Assembly (NCBI GenBank): GCA_023435435.1
Contig: JAEYRW010000011.1
Span: 1-19,278 of the forward strand
From: Bacillota bacterium
Lineage (GTDB): Bacteria; Bacillota; Clostridia; Christensenellales; Aristaeellaceae
DNA length: 19,278 nucleotides
Reading direction: 5' to 3'
Shown one piece after another: positions 1 through 8,423 of this stretch. The position numbers were made by a program, and so were the translations under genes. Position 1 is the first letter of the stretch. Every line of letters begins with the position of its first letter. Under the pieces are notes generated by a model. It was not told the DNA's origin. It was given only the letters and a program-made list of their open reading frames with translations, and ran no database searches.

Positions 1-220
1 GCGCGAAGCGCTCCACAGCCCCAAAACCGCGCCAGGCGCGGTCGGAAAAGGGAGGTTCCGCGAAGCGGAACTTGAGGGCGAGGACAGCGCGAAGCGCTCC
101 ACAGCCCGAAAACCGCGCTTGGCGCGGTCGGAAAAGGGAGGTTCCGCGAAGCGGAACTTGAGGGCGAGGACAGCGCGAAGCGCTCCACAGCCCGAAAACC
201 GCGCTTGGCGCGGTCGGAAA
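1..220. repeat. 86-bp tandem repeat array, about 2.6 copies, hairpin-rich
   Basis: Copies begin at 1, 87 and 173 (exact period 86). The third stops at about 220, where the leader-gene ribosome binding site begins. Copies 1 and 2 differ at only three bases; copies 2 and 3 are identical over the 48 shared bases. Each full unit holds three perfect or near-perfect palindromes with 3-nt loops: AGCGC-GAA-GCGCT (86-98 in copy 2), ACCGCGC-NNN-GCGCGGT (26-42, 112-128, 198-214; loop CAG in copy 1, TTG later) and a 9-bp stem with a GAA loop (53-73, 139-159). Two of the three contain GCGAAGC, known as an exceptionally stable DNA mini-hairpin. The period is not a multiple of 3, so the array is not coding. 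No -10/-35 promoter is visible in it. The array may continue left of the window. Confidence 0.9.
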
Positions 221-232
221 GGAGAATTGCGG

Positions 233-355
233 ATGAACGTTTCCGTCCTCGGCCTTATCGTCATTCTTTCGCTGGTTCTTGTACTGATCGTAGTACGGGT
301 ACCGGCTGAATTGAGTGGCAAAGTCGCCGAGCGCGGATGCTTCGAAAAGTCTTGA
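233..355 (+). CDS. BCAA-rich leader peptide (attenuator) of the ilv-leu operon
   Basis: This 40-codon ORF starts at ATG 233, eight bases after AAAGGAG (218-224), a good ribosome binding site. Residues 3-23 contain 17 Ile, Val or Leu out of 21 (8 Val, 6 Leu, 3 Ile), followed by an Arg-Val-Pro turn and a short polar tail. Its size and composition resemble the IlvL/IlvBL leader peptides of enterobacteria. A strong intrinsic terminator lies 35 bases after its stop codon and just ahead of ilvB. The likely role is to sense charged Ile/Val/Leu tRNAs by ribosome stalling, which would stop the terminator forming. The alternative is a genuine single-span small membrane protein, since the core is long enough to cross a membrane. 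A longer reading from TTG 119 would run through the tandem repeat and is not credible. Confidence 0.75.
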   Translation: MNVSVLGLIVILSLVLVLIVVRVPAELSGKVAERGCFEKS

Positions 356-389
356 GAGCGGACAACAAGGCCGCGAAATAGACAAAATC

Positions 390-427
390 GAGGGCCTGTG
401 GCAGACGAAGCCGCGGGCCCTCTTTTT
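390..427 (+). terminator. Intrinsic terminator / attenuator upstream of ilvB
   Basis: The 5' arm at 390-402 pairs with 410-422 over 13 positions, 11 Watson-Crick and two G-U, around a 7-nt loop (403-409). Five T residues follow directly (423-427). It lies between the leader peptide stop (355) and the ilvB start (457), so it would end transcription before the structural genes unless an alternative fold forms. Possible competing pairings are GGCC at 369-372 with GGCC at 393-396 (antiterminator) and CGCGG at 332-336 with CCGCG at 371-375 (protecting the terminator). These are short and were found by eye. No T-box consensus was found upstream. Confidence 0.85.
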
Positions 428-456
428 ATAAACGACAAATCGGAAGGGATGATCGA

Positions 457-2109
457 ATGAAGATGACCGGCGCTCAGATTATCATCGAAACGCTCCTTGA
501 GCAAGGCGCGGACACCGTATTCGGATACCCGGGCGGGCAGGTTCTGCCCCTGTACGACGAGCTGTACAAAAATAGCGACCGTATTCGCCACATTATGACC
601 TCACACGAGCAAGGCGCCGCCCACGCGGCGGATGGCTTTGCGCGCGCCACGGGGCGCGTGGGCGTGGCCTTTGCCACCTCCGGCCCGGGCGCCACGAACC
701 TTGTGACCGGAATCGCCTCCGCGTACTACGATTCCTCGCCCATCGTCTGCGTCACCGGCAACGTGCCCCTGCCCCTCATCGGCCGGGACAGCTTTCAGGA
801 AGTGGACATCATGGGCGTGACAATGCCCATCACCAAGCACAACTACATGGTCAAGGATGTCAACGATCTCGCGGCCACCCTGCGCGAAGCGTTCGAGATC
901 GCCAAATCCGGCCGTCCCGGCCCGGTTTTGGTCGACGTGCCCCGCGACATCCAGACCGCCCCGTGCGAATTCACCCCCATGCCCGCCGTGGAGAAGCGCC
1001 CCGTGCGCATGCCGCAGGAGGCGGCGCTTGCGCAGGCCGTGCGGCTGATCGCGGAAAGCAAGCGCCCCTTTATCTACGCGGGCGGCGGCGTGGTGCTCTC
1101 AGACGGCGCGAAGGAGCTCGAGCTCTTCGCGGAGAAGACCGACTGTCCGGTGGGCGCCAGCATTATGGGCCTCACCGCGCTCCCCACCGACCATCCCCGC
1201 TTCCTGGGCATGACGGGCATGCACGGCGGATACGCCGCCAACAAGGTCATGCAGGGGGCGGACCTCATCATCGCCATCGGAACCCGCTTTTCGGATCGCG
1301 CCACGGGCGACAAGTCCAAGTTCGCCAAGGATTCCCGCATTCTTCACATCGACATCGATCCCGCTGAAATCGACAAAAATATCCCCTCGTACCACTCGCT
1401 GGTGGGGAACATTCCGGACGTTCTGCGCGCGCTGAACGCGCGGCTTTCCGAAGTGCGCCATCCCAATTGGTGGGCGGAAATCGAGGCGTTCAAGAAGGAC
1501 GAACCCCCGCGCGACGCGGAGGGCCTCACCCCCAAGCGCGTCATGGAGACCGCCCGCAAATGCGCGGGGGACGACGCGCTTGTGGCCACCGACGTGGGCC
1601 AGCACCAGATGTGGACGGCCCAGTACTGCCCCTTCCCGTTCCCGCGCGGGCTTCTCACCTCGGGCGGCCTGGGCGCTATGGGCTTCGGCATGGGCGCGGC
1701 CATCGGCGGCTGCATCGGAAGCGGCAGGCGCACGGTGCTCTTTACGGGCGACGGAAGCTTCCACATGAACCTCAACGAAATGGCCACCGCGGTGAGCGAG
1801 AAGCTGCCCCTCACGGTGGTGGTGCTCAATAACGCCACCCTCGGCATGGTGCGCCAGTGGCAGACGCTGTTCTTCGACAAGCGGTACGCGTCCACCACAC
1901 ACGGGCGAATTACCAACTATCCGGCCCTTGCGGAAGCGTTCGGCGCGCGCGGGTACCGGGCGGGGACGGTGGAGGAGCTCGAAAAAGCCATGGCCGAGGC
2001 CACCAGGGGCGACGGCCCGGCGCTTGTGGAGGTCATCATCGGAACGGACGAGATGGTGCTTCCCATGATCCCCCCGGGCGGCTCCGTCGAAAACATCATT
2101 TTGAACTAG
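457..2109 (+). CDS. ilvB: Acetolactate synthase, large (catalytic) subunit
   Basis: This cytoplasmic ThDP/FAD enzyme condenses two pyruvates to acetolactate (valine, leucine) or pyruvate plus 2-oxobutyrate to acetohydroxybutyrate (isoleucine). The 550-aa length is normal. The N-terminal ThDP-binding domain has the catalytic Glu51 in a SHEQGA motif. The middle domain carries the RDSFQEVD segment typical of the FAD-containing synthases. The C-terminal ThDP/Mg motif runs from GDG (431-433) to NN (458-459). ATG 457 is preferred because GGAAGGGA lies 7 bases upstream; an in-frame ATG at 463 is too far from it. It is the first structural gene after the attenuator, and ilvN follows 12 bases after its stop. 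Confidence 0.97.
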   Translation: MKMTGAQIIIETLLEQGADTVFGYPGGQVLPLYDELYKNSDRIRHIMTSHEQGAAHAADGFARATGRVGVAFATSGPGATNLVTGIASAYYDSSPIVCVTGNVPLPLIGRDSFQEVDIMGVTMPITKHNYMVKDVNDLAATLREAFEIAKSGRPGPVLVDVPRDIQTAPCEFTPMPAVEKRPVRMPQEAALAQAVRLIAESKRPFIYAGGGVVLSDGAKELELFAEKTDCPVGASIMGLTALPTDHPRFLGMTGMHGGYAANKVMQGADLIIAIGTRFSDRATGDKSKFAKDSRILHIDIDPAEIDKNIPSYHSLVGNIPDVLRALNARLSEVRHPNWWAEIEAFKKDEPPRDAEGLTPKRVMETARKCAGDDALVATDVGQHQMWTAQYCPFPFPRGLLTSGGLGAMGFGMGAAIGGCIGSGRRTVLFTGDGSFHMNLNEMATAVSEKLPLTVVVLNNATLGMVRQWQTLFFDKRYASTTHGRITNYPALAEAFGARGYRAGTVEELEKAMAEATRGDGPALVEVIIGTDEMVLPMIPPGGSVENIILN

Positions 2110-2121
2110 GAGGCGATCTTG

Positions 2122-2652
2122 ATGGAGGAAAGGACGTTCATTCTGGGCGCGCTTGTGGAAAATGAGTTCGGCGTCCTGACGCGCGTGGCGGGCATGTTCG
2201 CCCGGCGCGGCTACAACATCGATTCTTTGACCGTCGGTCCGACGGAGGATCCCAAAATCTCCCGGATGACCATCAAGTCCAAGGGCGACGACTATATTAA
2301 GGGCCAGATTACAAAGCAGCTCATGAAGCTCAACGACGTAAAGCGTGTCGTGGTGCTCTCTGACGAGCCCAGCGTGACCCGGGAGCTCATGCTCATCAAG
2401 GTTGCGGCGCCCCAGGAGCGGCACGCGGAGATCATGGAGGCGGTCAAGGTCTACCGGTCGAAGGTGGTCGATCTGTGCGCGAACGCGCTCACCATCGAGA
2501 TCACCGGCGAGGTTTCCAAGCTTGACGCGTTCATCGAGTATATGCGGCCCTACGGCATCGCGGAGCTCACGCGCACGGGCGCGACGACCATACAGCGCGG
2601 GGAATCCCGCCTTGTGGATAACGAGGAATATTTGGAAAGAGGTGCGGTTTAA
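2122..2652 (+). CDS. ilvN: Acetolactate synthase, small (regulatory) subunit
   Basis: This is the regulatory partner of IlvB; it raises catalytic activity and in this family gives feedback inhibition by valine. The protein is 176 aa from ATG 2122. It has an N-terminal ACT domain (about residues 5-78) with the VENEFGVLTRV and RRGYNIDSLTVGP segments, then the usual C-terminal domain ending near residue 165. Asn14 and Gly17 match positions that shape the valine site in E. coli IlvH, so valine sensitivity is plausible. The start is set by AGGAGG (2108-2113), 8 bases before ATG 2122. A TTG at 2119 would be only 5 bases away and is less likely. Confidence 0.96.
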   Translation: MEERTFILGALVENEFGVLTRVAGMFARRGYNIDSLTVGPTEDPKISRMTIKSKGDDYIKGQITKQLMKLNDVKRVVVLSDEPSVTRELMLIKVAAPQERHAEIMEAVKVYRSKVVDLCANALTIEITGEVSKLDAFIEYMRPYGIAELTRTGATTIQRGESRLVDNEEYLERGAV

Positions 2653-2653
2653 A

Positions 2654-3655
<1,002 letters not shown>

Positions 3656-3659
3656 GAAA

Positions 3660-5321
3660 ATGAAAAGCGACGGCATCAAGCGCGGCTTTGAGCGCGCGCC
3701 GCACAGATCGCTCCTGAAAGCGATGGGGTACACGAATTCGCAGATTGAAAAGCCCATGATCGGCATCGTCAACTCGTTCAACGAGATCGTGCCGGGCCAC
3801 ATGCACCTCGACAAAATCGCGCGCGCGGCCAAGGACGGCGTGCTCGCCGCGGGCGGGACGCCGGTTGAGTTCAACGTCATCGGCGTGTGCGACGGCATCG
3901 CCATGGGCCACGAGGGCATGCGCTATTCGCTCTGCTCCCGGGAGCTCATCGCGGACTCCGCCGAGGTCATGGCGCGCGCCCACGCGCTGGACGGGCTGGT
4001 GTTCATCCCCAACTGCGACAAGGTCGTGCCGGGCATGCTCATGGCCGCCATGCGGCTGAACCTTCCCGCGATTTTCGTGTCCGGCGGCCCGATGCTGTCG
4101 CTCCCCGGGGAGGACGGGCGGCACATGGACTTAAACACCGTCTTTGAAGCGGTCGGCGCGTGCGCCGCGGGCAAAATGACGGAGGAAGAGCTGGGCTACT
4201 ACGAGGACAACGCATGTCCCGGCTGCGGCTCCTGTTCGGGCATGTTCACCGCCAATTCCATGAACTGCCTCACCGAAGCTTTGGGCATGGGCCTTCCCGG
4301 CAACGGCACCATCCCCGCCGTGTACGCCGCGCGTCTGCGCCTGGCCAAGGCGGCGGGGGAGCGCGCCGTGGCGCTGGTCTCCGAAAACCTGCGCCCCCTG
4401 GACATTGTGACGGCGAAATCCCTCCAAAACGCCCTCACCGTCGACATGGCGCTGGGCTGCTCCACCAACTCGGTTCTGCACCTGGCGGCCATTGCCAGGG
4501 AGGCGGGACTCGACTACGACCTCAATATGATCAACGAGATTTCGGGCAAGACCCCGAACCTCACAAAGCTCGCGCCCGCCGGCCCCAACCACATGCAGGA
4601 CCTGAACGCGGCGGGCGGCGTCAACGCGGTGATCCACGAGCTTCTGGACGCCGGCCTCATTGACGGCTCCGTCAAGACCGTGTCCGGCCTCACCATGGGC
4701 GAACAGGCGAAGAATTACCCGGTGAAAAATCCCGCCGTCATCCGGCCCGTTTCCGACCCCTACTCCCAGACGGGCGGCCTCGCCATTCTGTTCGGCTCCC
4801 TCGCGCCCAAGGGCGCGGTGGTGAAAAAGAGCGCCGTGGCCCCCGAAATGCTCCGGCACAAGGGCCCCGCCCGGGTGTTTGACGGCGAGGAGGCGGCCAT
4901 CGGGGCCATTTACGCCGGAAAGATTAACCCCGGCGACGTGGTGGTTATCCGCTATGAAGGCCCGTCCGGCGGTCCCGGCATGCGCGAAATGCTCGGCCCC
5001 ACCTCCGCCATCGCGGGCATGGGTTTGGACAAGGAAGTTGCGCTCATTACCGACGGCCGGTTCTCCGGCGCGTCCCGCGGGGCGTCCATCGGCCACGTCT
5101 CCCCGGAGGCGGCGTCGGACGGCCCCATCGCCTACGTTCACGAGGGCGATCTCATCGAGATCGATATCCCCGGCGCGCGACTTAGCCTGTCGGTTCCGGA
5201 CAAGGAGCTTGAGACAAGGCGCGCGAGCGAATCCCTCAGGCCCCAGCCGGAGCTGACCGGTTACCTCAAGCGGTACGCGCGCCAGGTATCATCAGCGGAT
5301 AAGGGGGCAGTTGTCACATGA
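3660..5321 (+). CDS. ilvD: Dihydroxy-acid dehydratase
   Basis: This enzyme dehydrates the dihydroxy acids from IlvC to 2-oxoisovalerate or 2-oxo-3-methylvalerate. The 553-aa length is normal for the IlvD/Edd family. Cluster and metal ligands lie in NCDK (Cys119, with Lys121 as the likely carbamylated Mg ligand) and in CPGCGSCSG (Cys186, 189 and 192). Position 46-47 is Gly-His (VPGHMHL), as in E. coli IlvD, rather than the Cys seen in the plant-type 2Fe-2S enzymes. This points to the oxygen-sensitive 4Fe-4S type and fits an anaerobe. It starts 4 bases after the ilvC stop, and its own stop overlaps the leuA start by 4 bases (ATGA at 5318). Confidence 0.97.
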   Translation: MKSDGIKRGFERAPHRSLLKAMGYTNSQIEKPMIGIVNSFNEIVPGHMHLDKIARAAKDGVLAAGGTPVEFNVIGVCDGIAMGHEGMRYSLCSRELIADSAEVMARAHALDGLVFIPNCDKVVPGMLMAAMRLNLPAIFVSGGPMLSLPGEDGRHMDLNTVFEAVGACAAGKMTEEELGYYEDNACPGCGSCSGMFTANSMNCLTEALGMGLPGNGTIPAVYAARLRLAKAAGERAVALVSENLRPLDIVTAKSLQNALTVDMALGCSTNSVLHLAAIAREAGLDYDLNMINEISGKTPNLTKLAPAGPNHMQDLNAAGGVNAVIHELLDAGLIDGSVKTVSGLTMGEQAKNYPVKNPAVIRPVSDPYSQTGGLAILFGSLAPKGAVVKKSAVAPEMLRHKGPARVFDGEEAAIGAIYAGKINPGDVVVIRYEGPSGGPGMREMLGPTSAIAGMGLDKEVALITDGRFSGASRGASIGHVSPEAASDGPIAYVHEGDLIEIDIPGARLSLSVPDKELETRRASESLRPQPELTGYLKRYARQVSSADKGAVVT

Positions 5322-6826
5322 AACAGGTCAAGATTTTCGACACCACTTTGCGGGACGGGGAACAGGCGCCGGGCTGCAGCATGAACCTCAAGGAGAAGAT
5401 CGAGGTCGCGCGCCAGCTGGAACGGCTGGGTGTGGACATCATTGAGGCGGGCTTCGCCATCTCCTCCCCGGGCGACTTCGAGTCGGTGAAGACCATTGCC
5501 GAGTCGGTGAAAAACATGTCCGTGGCGTCCCTCTCCCGGGCGCTGGAAAAGGACATCGACGCGTCCTACGAGGCGCTCCGGAACGCGGCCGCGCCGCGCA
5601 TCCACGTGTTCCTCGCCACATCGCCCGTGCACATGCAGTTTAAGCTCAAAAAGACGCCCGAGCAGGTGTTGGAGCAGACGAAGTTCGCCGTCGCCTACGC
5701 CAAGAAGAAGATGAACGACGTGGAATTCTCCTGCGAGGACGCCACGCGCAGCGAGCTGCCGTTCCTCGCCAAGGTGGTCTCCGCGGCCATCGACGCGGGC
5801 GCGACGGTGGTGAACGTCCCGGACACCGTGGGCTTTTCCACCCCCGAGGACATCACCGCCATGATCGAGTACCTGAAGGAGCACTGCGAAAACCTCCACA
5901 AGGCGGAATTGTCGCTGCACAACCACAACGATCTGGGCATGGCGGTGGCAAACACTTTGGCGGGCATCAAGGCGGGCGCGACCCAGGTGGAATGCACAGT
6001 CAACGGCTTGGGCGAACGCGCGGGCAACGCGTCCCTGGAAGAGATCGTCATGGCGCTCAGGACGCGCAAGAGCTACTACGAGGCCGAAACGCGCATCGAT
6101 ACCACCCAGATTTACAGGACATCCCGGCTGGTGTACGGCATCATCGGCATGTCGGTCCCCCTCAACAAGCCCGTGGTGGGCGTCAACGCATTCCTCCACG
6201 AATCGGGCATCCACCAGCACGGCGTCATGGCCGAGCGCACCACCTACGAGATCATGACCCCGGAGTCCATCGGCCTCAACAAGAACCGCATGGTTCTGGG
6301 CAAGCACTCGGGCAGGCACGCCTTTGAGGAGCGCTTGAGCGAGCTTGGCTACAAGCTGGACGATGGGCAGATCGCGGACTTCTTCGAGCAGTTCAAGGTG
6401 CTCTGCGACAAGAAGAAGGTGGTCTCCGACCGGGACATCGAGGCAATCGTCGACGCCAAGATCACCGCCCGGGGCGGCGAAATCGAGCTCGACCGCTTCA
6501 CCGTTCACGCCGGCAACCACGCCACCGCCTCCTGCGTGGTGCGCCTCAAGAAGGGCGACGCGTACGTGGAGGAAGTGGCCCTGGGCGACGGCCCCATCGA
6601 CGCGGCCTACAACGCCATCGACAAGTGCGTGGCCTTCAACGGCTACAAGCTTGAGGACTACGGCATCCACTCCATTTCCGAGGGCAAGGACGCGCTGGGC
6701 GAGGTCATCGTGAAGCTCAAAAACGGCGACGAGACCGTCACCGGACGCGGGCTTTCCACCGACATCATCGAATCGTCGATTCTGGCCTACATCAACGGTC
6801 TCAACAAGATTCTGGAAACGAGGTGA
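5318..6826 (+). CDS. leuA: 2-isopropylmalate synthase
   Basis: This enzyme commits 2-oxoisovalerate to leucine by condensing it with acetyl-CoA. The protein is 502 aa. The catalytic TIM barrel begins with TTLRDGEQ (9-16) and has the metal-binding HNHND motif at 201-205 and GERAGN at 232-237. A C-terminal regulatory dimer domain (about 370-500) ends in the TGRGLSTDIIESS segment typical of leucine-feedback-regulated LeuA. Its start overlaps the ilvD stop by 4 bases, suggesting translational coupling. It is distinguished from the next gene, a paralogue, by GEQAPG at the active-site entrance, where CimA has GAQSEG. Confidence 0.95.
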   Translation: MKQVKIFDTTLRDGEQAPGCSMNLKEKIEVARQLERLGVDIIEAGFAISSPGDFESVKTIAESVKNMSVASLSRALEKDIDASYEALRNAAAPRIHVFLATSPVHMQFKLKKTPEQVLEQTKFAVAYAKKKMNDVEFSCEDATRSELPFLAKVVSAAIDAGATVVNVPDTVGFSTPEDITAMIEYLKEHCENLHKAELSLHNHNDLGMAVANTLAGIKAGATQVECTVNGLGERAGNASLEEIVMALRTRKSYYEAETRIDTTQIYRTSRLVYGIIGMSVPLNKPVVGVNAFLHESGIHQHGVMAERTTYEIMTPESIGLNKNRMVLGKHSGRHAFEERLSELGYKLDDGQIADFFEQFKVLCDKKKVVSDRDIEAIVDAKITARGGEIELDRFTVHAGNHATASCVVRLKKGDAYVEEVALGDGPIDAAYNAIDKCVAFNGYKLEDYGIHSISEGKDALGEVIVKLKNGDETVTGRGLSTDIIESSILAYINGLNKILETR

Positions 6827-6830
6827 TCCG

Positions 6831-8423
6831 ATGCGCGAGTTCGAGGTATTCGACTCCACGCTGCGCGACGGCGCGCAAAGTGAAGGCATCTCCTTCTCCG
6901 TGCGCGACAAGCTGAACATCGTGCGCGCGCTTGACGCGTTCGGCGTTCACTACATCGAGGCCGGCAACCCCGGCTCGAACCCCAAGGACATCGAGTTCTT
7001 CGAAAGGATGCGCGAGGTGACGCTTGCGAAGGCGAAGCTGTGTGCCTTCGGGGCGACGCGCCGCAAGGGGATTCGGGTGGAGGACGACGCGAACGTCCAG
7101 TCCCTCCTCAAGGCCGAAACCCCGGCGGTGGCCATCTTCGGGAAGAGCTGGCTCCTCCATGTGCGCGAGATTTTGCAGGCGACGGACGAGGAGAACCTCG
7201 AGCTCGTGTACGACACCGTAAAATTCTTTAAGGACCGCGGCCGCGAGGTGGTCTTCGACGCCGAGCACTTCTTCGACGGTTACTTCGACGACTCCGCTTA
7301 CGCACTCCGGGTGCTGGAAGCGGCCGCGCGCGGCGGCGCGGACGTGCTGGCGCTGTGCGACACCAACGGCGGCACCCTGCCGTCCGACATCTCCTCCTCC
7401 GTGGGCCACGTGGTCTCCCGCTTCCCGAACACCCGCGTGGGCATCCACTGCCACGACGACGCGGGCTGCGCGGTGGCGAACACGCTGGTGGCGGTGGAGG
7501 AAGGCGCGCGTCACGTGCAGGGCACATTCATCGGCTACGGTGAGCGCTGCGGAAACGCGGATCTGTCCATCGTGATTCCCGACCTGGTTTTGAAAAAGGG
7601 CTTTGCCGCCCCCGGCGCGGACCTGACGGCGCTGACCAGAACCGCCACCCGCATCGCGGAGATTTCAAATGTCACCATCCGCGGCTCCAAGCCCTTCACG
7701 GGCGCGAGCGCCTTCGCCCACAAGGGCGGCATGCACGTGGACGGGGTTTTGAAGCTCCCGCGCTCCTTCGAGCACGTGGAGCCGGAGACGGTGGGCAACG
7801 CCCGGCGCTTTCTGGCCTCCGAGGTCAGCGGGCGTTCGACGGTTCTTGAAAAGGTGCGCGCTTACGCGCCCGACCTCAAGAAAAATTCCCCCGAGATTCA
7901 GTTAATCATCGACACCCTCAAGGAGATGGAGCACAAGGGCTACCAGTACGAGGCCGCGGACGCGAGCTTCGAGCTCTTGGTTCGGCGCATCCTTCACCGC
8001 TACGCGCCTCACTTCACGCTGGTGCTCTATCGCACCACCGGCGAATCCCCGGCGGCGGACGGCGAGATGCCCTGCTCCGCCATGATCAAGGTCAACGTCG
8101 ACGGCCGGGACGAAACCACCGCCGCCATGGGCAACGGCCCCGTGAACGCCCTCGACCTGGCGCTCCGGAAGGCGCTGACCGTGTTCTACCCCCAGCTTGG
8201 GGAGATGAAGCTCACCGACTACAAGGTGCGCGTGCTGGAGGCGGATTCCGCCACCGCCGCGCGGGTCCGGGTTCTCATCGAGTCCACGGACGGGACGGAC
8301 GTCTGGACCACGGTGGGCGTCTCCACCGACATCATCGAGGCCAGCTGGCGGGCGCTGGTCGATTCCATCGAGTATAAGCTTACCCGCGACGAGGAAGGGA
8401 GGAAAAGCGCATGTCAGGCATGA
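6831..8423 (+). CDS. cimA: (R)-citramalate synthase (LeuA-like type)
   Basis: This LeuA paralogue of 530 aa condenses pyruvate with acetyl-CoA to citramalate, the first step of the threonine-independent route to isoleucine. Evidence: STLRDGAQSEGISFS at 9-23, the metal motif as HCHDD at 206-210 rather than HNHND, GYGERCGNADLS, and a C-terminal LeuA-dimer domain ending TVGVSTDIIEASW, which in the family binds isoleucine. Placement between leuA and leuCDB fits, because the same isomerase and dehydrogenase process citramalate. ATG 6831 follows GAGGTG at 6819-6824. Feedback specificity is inferred from the family. Confidence 0.92.
   Translation: MREFEVFDSTLRDGAQSEGISFSVRDKLNIVRALDAFGVHYIEAGNPGSNPKDIEFFERMREVTLAKAKLCAFGATRRKGIRVEDDANVQSLLKAETPAVAIFGKSWLLHVREILQATDEENLELVYDTVKFFKDRGREVVFDAEHFFDGYFDDSAYALRVLEAAARGGADVLALCDTNGGTLPSDISSSVGHVVSRFPNTRVGIHCHDDAGCAVANTLVAVEEGARHVQGTFIGYGERCGNADLSIVIPDLVLKKGFAAPGADLTALTRTATRIAEISNVTIRGSKPFTGASAFAHKGGMHVDGVLKLPRSFEHVEPETVGNARRFLASEVSGRSTVLEKVRAYAPDLKKNSPEIQLIIDTLKEMEHKGYQYEAADASFELLVRRILHRYAPHFTLVLYRTTGESPAADGEMPCSAMIKVNVDGRDETTAAMGNGPVNALDLALRKALTVFYPQLGEMKLTDYKVRVLEADSATAARVRVLIESTDGTDVWTTVGVSTDIIEASWRALVDSIEYKLTRDEEGRKSACQA

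Noticed and set aside
1..220. Possible CRISPR array
   Set aside because: The repeats are directly adjacent with no unique spacers, and the unit is 86 bp of internal palindromes.
119..232. Upstream extension of the leader ORF from TTG 119
   Set aside because: It runs through the tandem repeat, whose 86-bp period shifts frame each copy, and ATG 233 has a well-placed ribosome binding site.
233..456. T-box or other tRNA-sensing riboswitch ahead of ilvB
   Set aside because: No match to the conserved T-box bulge consensus or specifier layout was found; the leader peptide plus terminator explains the region better.
1099..2424. Long open frames on the minus strand across ilvBN (and similar ones at 2567-3919, 5261-6919, 8414-9895, 14734-16326 and 16935-18545)
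   Set aside because: They mirror conserved + strand genes in GC-rich DNA, have Arg/His/Gly-rich compositions and resemble no protein family.
2402..2653. N-terminal extension of ilvC into ilvN
   Set aside because: The added residues are Arg/Ser-rich, out of frame with ilvN and not KARI-like; ATG 2654 gives the normal N-terminus.
3795..3801. Missing cluster cysteine in IlvD at Gly46-His47
   Set aside because: E. coli IlvD, a 4Fe-4S enzyme, also has Pro-Gly-His here; this is a subtype difference, not a defect.
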